Made by a program: the position numbers and the translations under genes
Notes under the pieces: model-generated
Databases searched by the model: none
Seen by the model: only the letters and a program-made list of their open reading frames with translations
What the model was told of the DNA's origin: nothing
Assembly: GCA_049969935.1 (NCBI GenBank)
Contig: JBMFNX010000019.1
Location: 1 to 33,962, forward strand
Reading direction: 5' to 3'
Length of the DNA stretch: 33,962 nt
Source of the DNA: JACIWG01 sp049969935
Lineage (GTDB): Archaea > Thermoproteota > Nitrososphaeria > JACIWG01
Shown here: positions 30,997 to 33,962 of the stretch, piece after piece
How the letters are laid out: each line of letters begins with the position of its first letter
How positions within the stretch are numbered: position 1 is the first letter of the stretch

Positions 30997-31442
30997 TTAA
31001 CCTTTTCTATAATAATATAGAGTATTGTTGAAAGAATTATTCCACCAACAAACCATAACGGTTCAGAACTGACAACAGCTCTGACGGCAGAAAATATTAT
31101 AATAAAAATGGGCATGAATAATAGAATCTTATGCATTCTACTATGTTGAACCTTACTAGGCTTTTTTTCCATGGATCCGGTTATAGCTTCAATGTTAGCG
31201 TTTATCCACTTTATCCCAAAGTCTGTAAGCTTCCAGTAGACGAGCCCATCTTTTTCAAAGGATTCAACAAGACCAGCGTGCTTAAGCTCATTAAATATTC
31301 TATAGAGGTTGGATATTGGGGCATCAAGTTTCTGGCTCAACTGTGCAGGCCTTAATGGACCATCTCTAAGCGATAATACGAAGTTTGTCCTTAACTTTCC
31401 CCCTACAACTTCAAATATTTCAGACAGATTTCTATCTTCCAA
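30993..31442 (-). CDS. winged-helix regulator with C-terminal membrane hairpin
   Basis: The 149-aa protein has an ArsR-like winged-helix domain (about 5-85), with helices FVLSLRDGPLRPAQLSQKLDAPISNLYRIFNEL and a wing ending VYWKLTDFGIKWI. A basic linker follows, then two hydrophobic helices (about 107-125 and 128-145) that should tie it to the membrane. Membrane-bound one-component regulators of this kind are known in archaea. The start is TTG at 31442. An ATATAAAT box about 30 bases upstream suggests it may have its own promoter in addition to read-through from cofE. The 4-base overlap with trxB suggests redox-linked control. Confidence 0.8.
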   Translation of the reverse strand: MEDRNLSEIFEVVGGKLRTNFVLSLRDGPLRPAQLSQKLDAPISNLYRIFNELKHAGLVESFEKDGLVYWKLTDFGIKWINANIEAITGSMEKKPSKVQHSRMHKILLFMPIFIIIFSAVRAVVSSEPLWFVGGIILSTILYIIIEKVK

Positions 31443-31478
31443 ACAGACATTTGCTTGCAGACGGGAAAATTTATATTT

Positions 31479-32276
31479 TTATGCCCCCGTCCTTGGACAA
31501 TAATATTCTTTAAGACTATTTAATATTAGACAATCGTTCTCAGAAATTTTTACTTCATCAGAATAGTTTTCTTCTGTTAAGGTTATAGGAGCATTTCTTA
31601 TTAGAACAAAGGGTGTTGACTCTATAGTTTCACCCATAAGCAAGTGAGCCATAGCCGCCAAATCATCGACCACATTCATGAATGTTATTTTAAGAGAGTT
31701 TCCGAAAAGGTCCTCCTTACCCCTACAGTCTATCACTGGCACCAGTCCAGAGAAGCCGATGGCAATACCGACTGTTCCACGTCTTAGAGGGTTAACTTTA
31801 CTGTCCACTATGATTACAGCCAACCTTTTACCAAACCTTTTTTCTAGCTCAACCCTTATCTTATATGCTAGAAGAGTAGGATTTTTTGGCCACAATGCAG
31901 CCTTACCTGGAGGAGCATTCTTATGGTCTACACCAGCATTCGCCATCAAAATGCCTCTTGCTAAGGTTAGTATCGCACGTTCTACACCACCAAACACCCT
32001 TTCTGACTCATTTAGGACCAGTTGCACGAAACCAGGTTCCAAATTGTACCTTTTAGCTAACCGTATGGCATCTTCTGAAACAGGCATACTCTGGTAATCT
32101 ACAATTCTGCCCTCATAGAATGCTAGGACCTTGTCCGCGATAGCAAATACGTCGCCATCTCTAAGTTTCAGCCTATTCCTCCTTATAAGACTACATAAAA
32201 TTTCTATGACATCCTCGCCCACTTCAATTCTTCGAAACTTTAAGGGTATCAGTTCAACCCTATTCTTGTAAGCCAT
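31479..32276 (-). CDS. cofE: coenzyme F420-0:L-glutamate ligase family protein (CofE-like)
   Basis: GTP-dependent addition of glutamates to F420-0. The 265-aa protein has ADKVLAFYEGRIV near the N-terminus (the conserved SKVVSxxEGR region), NAGVDHKNAPPGKAALWP (conserved NAGIDxSN) and VNPLRRGTVGIAIGFSGL (the xDSxxRPxRxGTxGVAIG motif, here VDSKVNPLRRGT). VDDLAAMAHLLMGE completes the metal/nucleotide site. It implies that the cell uses F420. The ATG at 32276 follows a TTTTTTATAAC box (32299-32309) that would give an almost leaderless message. It heads the six-gene minus-strand cluster. Confidence 0.9.
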   Translation of the reverse strand: MAYKNRVELIPLKFRRIEVGEDVIEILCSLIRRNRLKLRDGDVFAIADKVLAFYEGRIVDYQSMPVSEDAIRLAKRYNLEPGFVQLVLNESERVFGGVERAILTLARGILMANAGVDHKNAPPGKAALWPKNPTLLAYKIRVELEKRFGKRLAVIIVDSKVNPLRRGTVGIAIGFSGLVPVIDCRGKEDLFGNSLKITFMNVVDDLAAMAHLLMGETIESTPFVLIRNAPITLTEENYSDEVKISENDCLILNSLKEYYCPRTGA

Positions 32277-32382
32277 TATCCTGCGACTTAAGTCTAGTGT
32301 TATAAAAAAGTTGTTTAAAGCAAAATTTTTAAGTATAGCAAACGAGTTTAGATAACGAAGTATATTGTGGCATACTCGGGAA

Positions 32383-32517
32383 GTGATAAAATATTTTATC
32401 GTTTCAACAATACTTATTCAAATAATATTTTCATCAGCTTACATTGAAGAAGTTGATAGTGGAGAAGAGAGAATCCAATTTAGGAAAATTGATTTAAGCA
32501 TAAAATTTGAACCATAA
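32383..32517 (+). CDS. possible 44-aa exported or membrane-anchored peptide
   Basis: A GTG at 32383 opens a 44-codon frame beginning MIKYFIVSTILIQIIFSSAY, a good signal-peptide or membrane segment, followed by a charged tail (SGEERIQFRKIDLSIK). It ends 5 bases before the TTG start of the monophosphatase-family gene, as expected in an operon. A TTTTTAAGTATA box lies about 50 bases upstream of the GTG. It is too short for firm support and the region is AT-rich. Confidence 0.35.
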   Translation: MIKYFIVSTILIQIIFSSAYIEEVDSGEERIQFRKIDLSIKFEP

Positions 32518-32522
32518 GCGTC

Positions 32523-33323
32523 TTGAGCATAGAAGAATTTAGTAAAACATTAATAAGTGCACTTGAACACGCACGCAATAAGATAATTAATTCTAGAGAA
32601 GAGATTGTTAGCTTAGGAGAAAACAGGTTCGGGGACACAACATACAATATTGATTATGAGGCAGAAAAGGCTATTCTTGAAGATTTTAAGAAAAGTGGCA
32701 TAGGGTTTACTTTAATATCTGAAGAGTCTGGAAAAATAGACGTTAACGGTGGAGGGCTTATAGCAGTAGTTGACCCACTTGATGGAAGCAATAATGCGGT
32801 TAGAGGAATACCATGCTATAGCGTGTCCATATGTATTTCAAAAAGCTATAAATTTTCTGACATAATCTTATCGGGTGTAATAAATGTAGTTACAGGAGAC
32901 ATAATATTTTGTGATGGAAAAAATGTTTACCTTAATGGACAGGTTAAAAAGCCATCATCTAGGACAGAACTACCCATAACATTGGCCACAGTGATACCTA
33001 GAGTTTATGGAATAGAAGACAGTAGATATGGTGAAAAACTGTTAAAGATTCTAAAACATGTAAAATATCCAAGATTCTTTGGCACAGCCGCAATAGAAAC
33101 AGCATACGTTTCTACAGGAAACCTTGACGCTTTTATCGAACTTTATCCAAGACTACGAGTAGTAGACATCGCATCATCACTACATATGGCAAAAACTTCT
33201 GGAGCATTCTTTAAACTACTTAACATAGAAAATGAGCTAGACCTATCATATAATGGGAGGATAAGCTGCATTTTAGCCGCAAACGAAGCTCTCGGTAACA
33301 AAATATTGGATTTAATAAGCTAA
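32523..33323 (+). CDS. inositol monophosphatase/fructose-1,6-bisphosphatase family protein
   Basis: Mg2+-dependent phosphatase of the Li+-sensitive family. The 266-aa protein has SEESG at about 66-70, VVDPLDGSNNAVRGIP with metal ligands D84 and D87, and VVDIASS with the third metal aspartate; all catalytic positions are present. Archaeal members act on inositol-1-phosphate, fructose-1,6-bisphosphate or related compounds, and the substrate here cannot be fixed. The WDxAA motif of classical IMPases is changed to VVDIASS, which is usual in archaeal homologues. Start is TTG at 32523, with an optional small upstream ORF. Confidence 0.9.
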   Translation: MSIEEFSKTLISALEHARNKIINSREEIVSLGENRFGDTTYNIDYEAEKAILEDFKKSGIGFTLISEESGKIDVNGGGLIAVVDPLDGSNNAVRGIPCYSVSICISKSYKFSDIILSGVINVVTGDIIFCDGKNVYLNGQVKKPSSRTELPITLATVIPRVYGIEDSRYGEKLLKILKHVKYPRFFGTAAIETAYVSTGNLDAFIELYPRLRVVDIASSLHMAKTSGAFFKLLNIENELDLSYNGRISCILAANEALGNKILDLIS

Positions 33324-33481
33324 ACACTAAGATAATATGACATAAAATTTTAAAGAATGAAATATTTAAATAACCATTTTTCTTTAAAAACTAAGTGTAT
33401 TAGTTGTATGAAGAAAATTGTAAAACATGTGATAGGAAAATAGAGGAAAAATTTGTCGAGAAAAAAGGTAGGAGATAGGGA

Positions 33482-33545
33482 GAGATAAAATTTTGCTCAG
33501 ATGGCTGCGGTGAACTACCCACGTCTGAATGGCGTGGGCTTCTCA
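33482..33545 (-). ncRNA. right end and omegaRNA 3' hairpin of the tnpB element
   Basis: CCCACGTC (33518-33525) pairs with GGCGTGGG (33531-33538) over a TGAAT loop with one G-U pair. The hairpin overlaps the last codons and stop of tnpB. In the TnpB sense it is followed by TAGTTCAC, where such elements usually end; bases after that would be host DNA and, in the RNA, the guide. The exact boundary cannot be set without an empty-site comparison. Confidence 0.6.
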
Positions 33546-33962
33546 CTTCCTCGGCTGAACTTGCTTATCCTCTTATGGATAAGTAGAGGTTCAGTCTCTG
33601 TGAGGGCCTGTTCCAGACCCAGAGCAAGGATGTTCCTTGCTGCGTTAACATCTCTATCCAGAACAAGTCCACATTTTGGGCACATGTGGACTCTTTCAGA
33701 TAGAGGCTTTTGAACCATCTCTCTGCATCCAGAGCATTTCTGCGACGTCCCTGCTGGGTTGACGAATATTACTCGCCCGCCACGCCTCTCCGCCTTGTAG
33801 ACGGTGAACTGGCGTAGCTTGTACCAGCAGGAGTCCATTATTGCTGATGCGAGAGAATGGTTCTTGACCATGCTTTTGATGTTTAAGTCCTCAAAGACTA
33901 TTATGCCATATTCCTTGGCAAGATTGTTTGATATCTTGTGTGCGAAGTCATCTCTCTGCCTC
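33515..33962 (-). CDS. tnpB: TnpB (IS200/IS605-type RNA-guided nuclease), C-terminal part, cut by the window edge
   Basis: The frame is open from the right edge to TAG at 33517-33515, so at least 148 codons are visible. RuvC II is IIVFEDLNI with its catalytic glutamate. The zinc ribbon CSGC..CPKC and the RuvC III motif DRDVNAARNIL with its catalytic aspartate are intact, so the nuclease core looks functional as far as seen; RuvC I is outside the window. The C-terminal tail TETEPLLI..SEKPTPFRRG is encoded by DNA that also forms the right-end hairpin, as expected when the omegaRNA overlaps the gene's 3' end. No tnpA is seen on this side. Confidence 0.93.
   Translation of the reverse strand, partial: RQRDDFAHKISNNLAKEYGIIVFEDLNIKSMVKNHSLASAIMDSCWYKLRQFTVYKAERRGGRVIFVNPAGTSQKCSGCREMVQKPLSERVHMCPKCGLVLDRDVNAARNILALGLEQALTETEPLLIHKRISKFSRGSEKPTPFRRG

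Noticed and set aside
33399..33478. Short frames with CxxC pairs (e.g. CKTCD) between the monophosphatase gene and tnpB
   Set aside because: Only about 20 codons, no start with a ribosome site, and competing frames are equally plausible; at most a fragment.
1..33962. CRISPR array, tRNA or rRNA genes
   Set aside because: No regularly spaced repeats and no cloverleaf or conserved rRNA segments were found while reading the intergenic regions.

Overview
The window is a piece of archaeal chromosome. Direct markers are a TATA-binding protein, a TFIIB homologue, a SUI1-type aIF1 with an N-terminal zinc knot, an archaeal/ER-type (Ser/His) signal peptidase, the archaeal ThiD-ThiN fusion, a CofE-type F420 ligase, free-standing AlaX and an adenosine-specific kinase. 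The DNA is AT-rich, many genes start with TTG or GTG behind GGTGA/GAGG-type ribosome sites, and several promoters have box A (TTTATA-like) elements close enough to the start codon for leaderless or short-leader transcripts. The mix (F420, thermophile-type adenosine kinase, TFB/TBP of this kind) fits a thermophilic or moderately thermophilic member of the Thermoproteota (Bathyarchaeia/Caldarchaeales-like lineages are reasonable guesses), but the lineage cannot be fixed from this window alone.

Layout. 0.2-4.7 kb: a minus-strand peptide/oligopeptide ABC importer operon (permeases DppB and DppC, ATPases DppD and DppF) without its binding protein, with a near-perfect inverted repeat upstream. 4.9-6.4 kb: a two-gene unit of a membrane-anchored exported protein and signal peptidase I. 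6.4-8.3 kb: TBP, then convergent pyrE and a UPF0173-like metallo-beta-lactamase-fold hydrolase. 8.4-11.6 kb: a divergent LarA-like protein, a site-2 protease, a RimI-type acetyltransferase and a MIP18/SufT-family protein. 11.7-14.0 kb: an amino-acid permease with an overlapping universal-stress-protein gene, behind a 14-bp palindrome. 14.0-14.9 kb: a small membrane protein plus winged-helix regulator pair. 15.1-18.1 kb: aIF1, a 58-aa zinc ribbon, a CPBP membrane protease, a dCTP-deaminase/dUTPase-family protein and TFB. 18.4-22.5 kb: a possible degenerate nucleotidyltransferase/HEPN-like protein, adenosine-specific kinase, an alpha/beta hydrolase fused to a polytopic membrane domain, and a class I/II histone-deacetylase-family enzyme. 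22.6-26.3 kb: a thiamine salvage operon (CytX, ThiDN, ThiW and an unknown P-loop protein). 26.5-27.8 kb: one unknown gene, then a scar region with a broken gene, a GC-rich and highly structured tnpB 3' remnant, and a long hairpin. 27.8-32.3 kb: a minus-strand operon of cofE, a membrane-attached winged-helix regulator, thioredoxin reductase, alaX, an S-adenosylmethionine hydrolase-family gene and a MobA-like protein. 32.4-33.3 kb: a possible 44-aa exported peptide and an inositol-monophosphatase-family enzyme. 33.5 kb to the right edge: the 3' part of an intact-looking tnpB with its right-end hairpin.

Most of the window is housekeeping. The most interesting signals are the two tnpB 3' ends (one a gene-less, structured remnant that could be a solo omegaRNA), several apparent pseudo-enzymes that keep a family fold but have lost catalytic motifs (LarA-like, MobA-like, possible nucleotidyltransferase), the hydrolase-membrane-domain fusion, two small membrane/winged-helix regulatory pairs, and operator-like inverted repeats in three intergenic regions.
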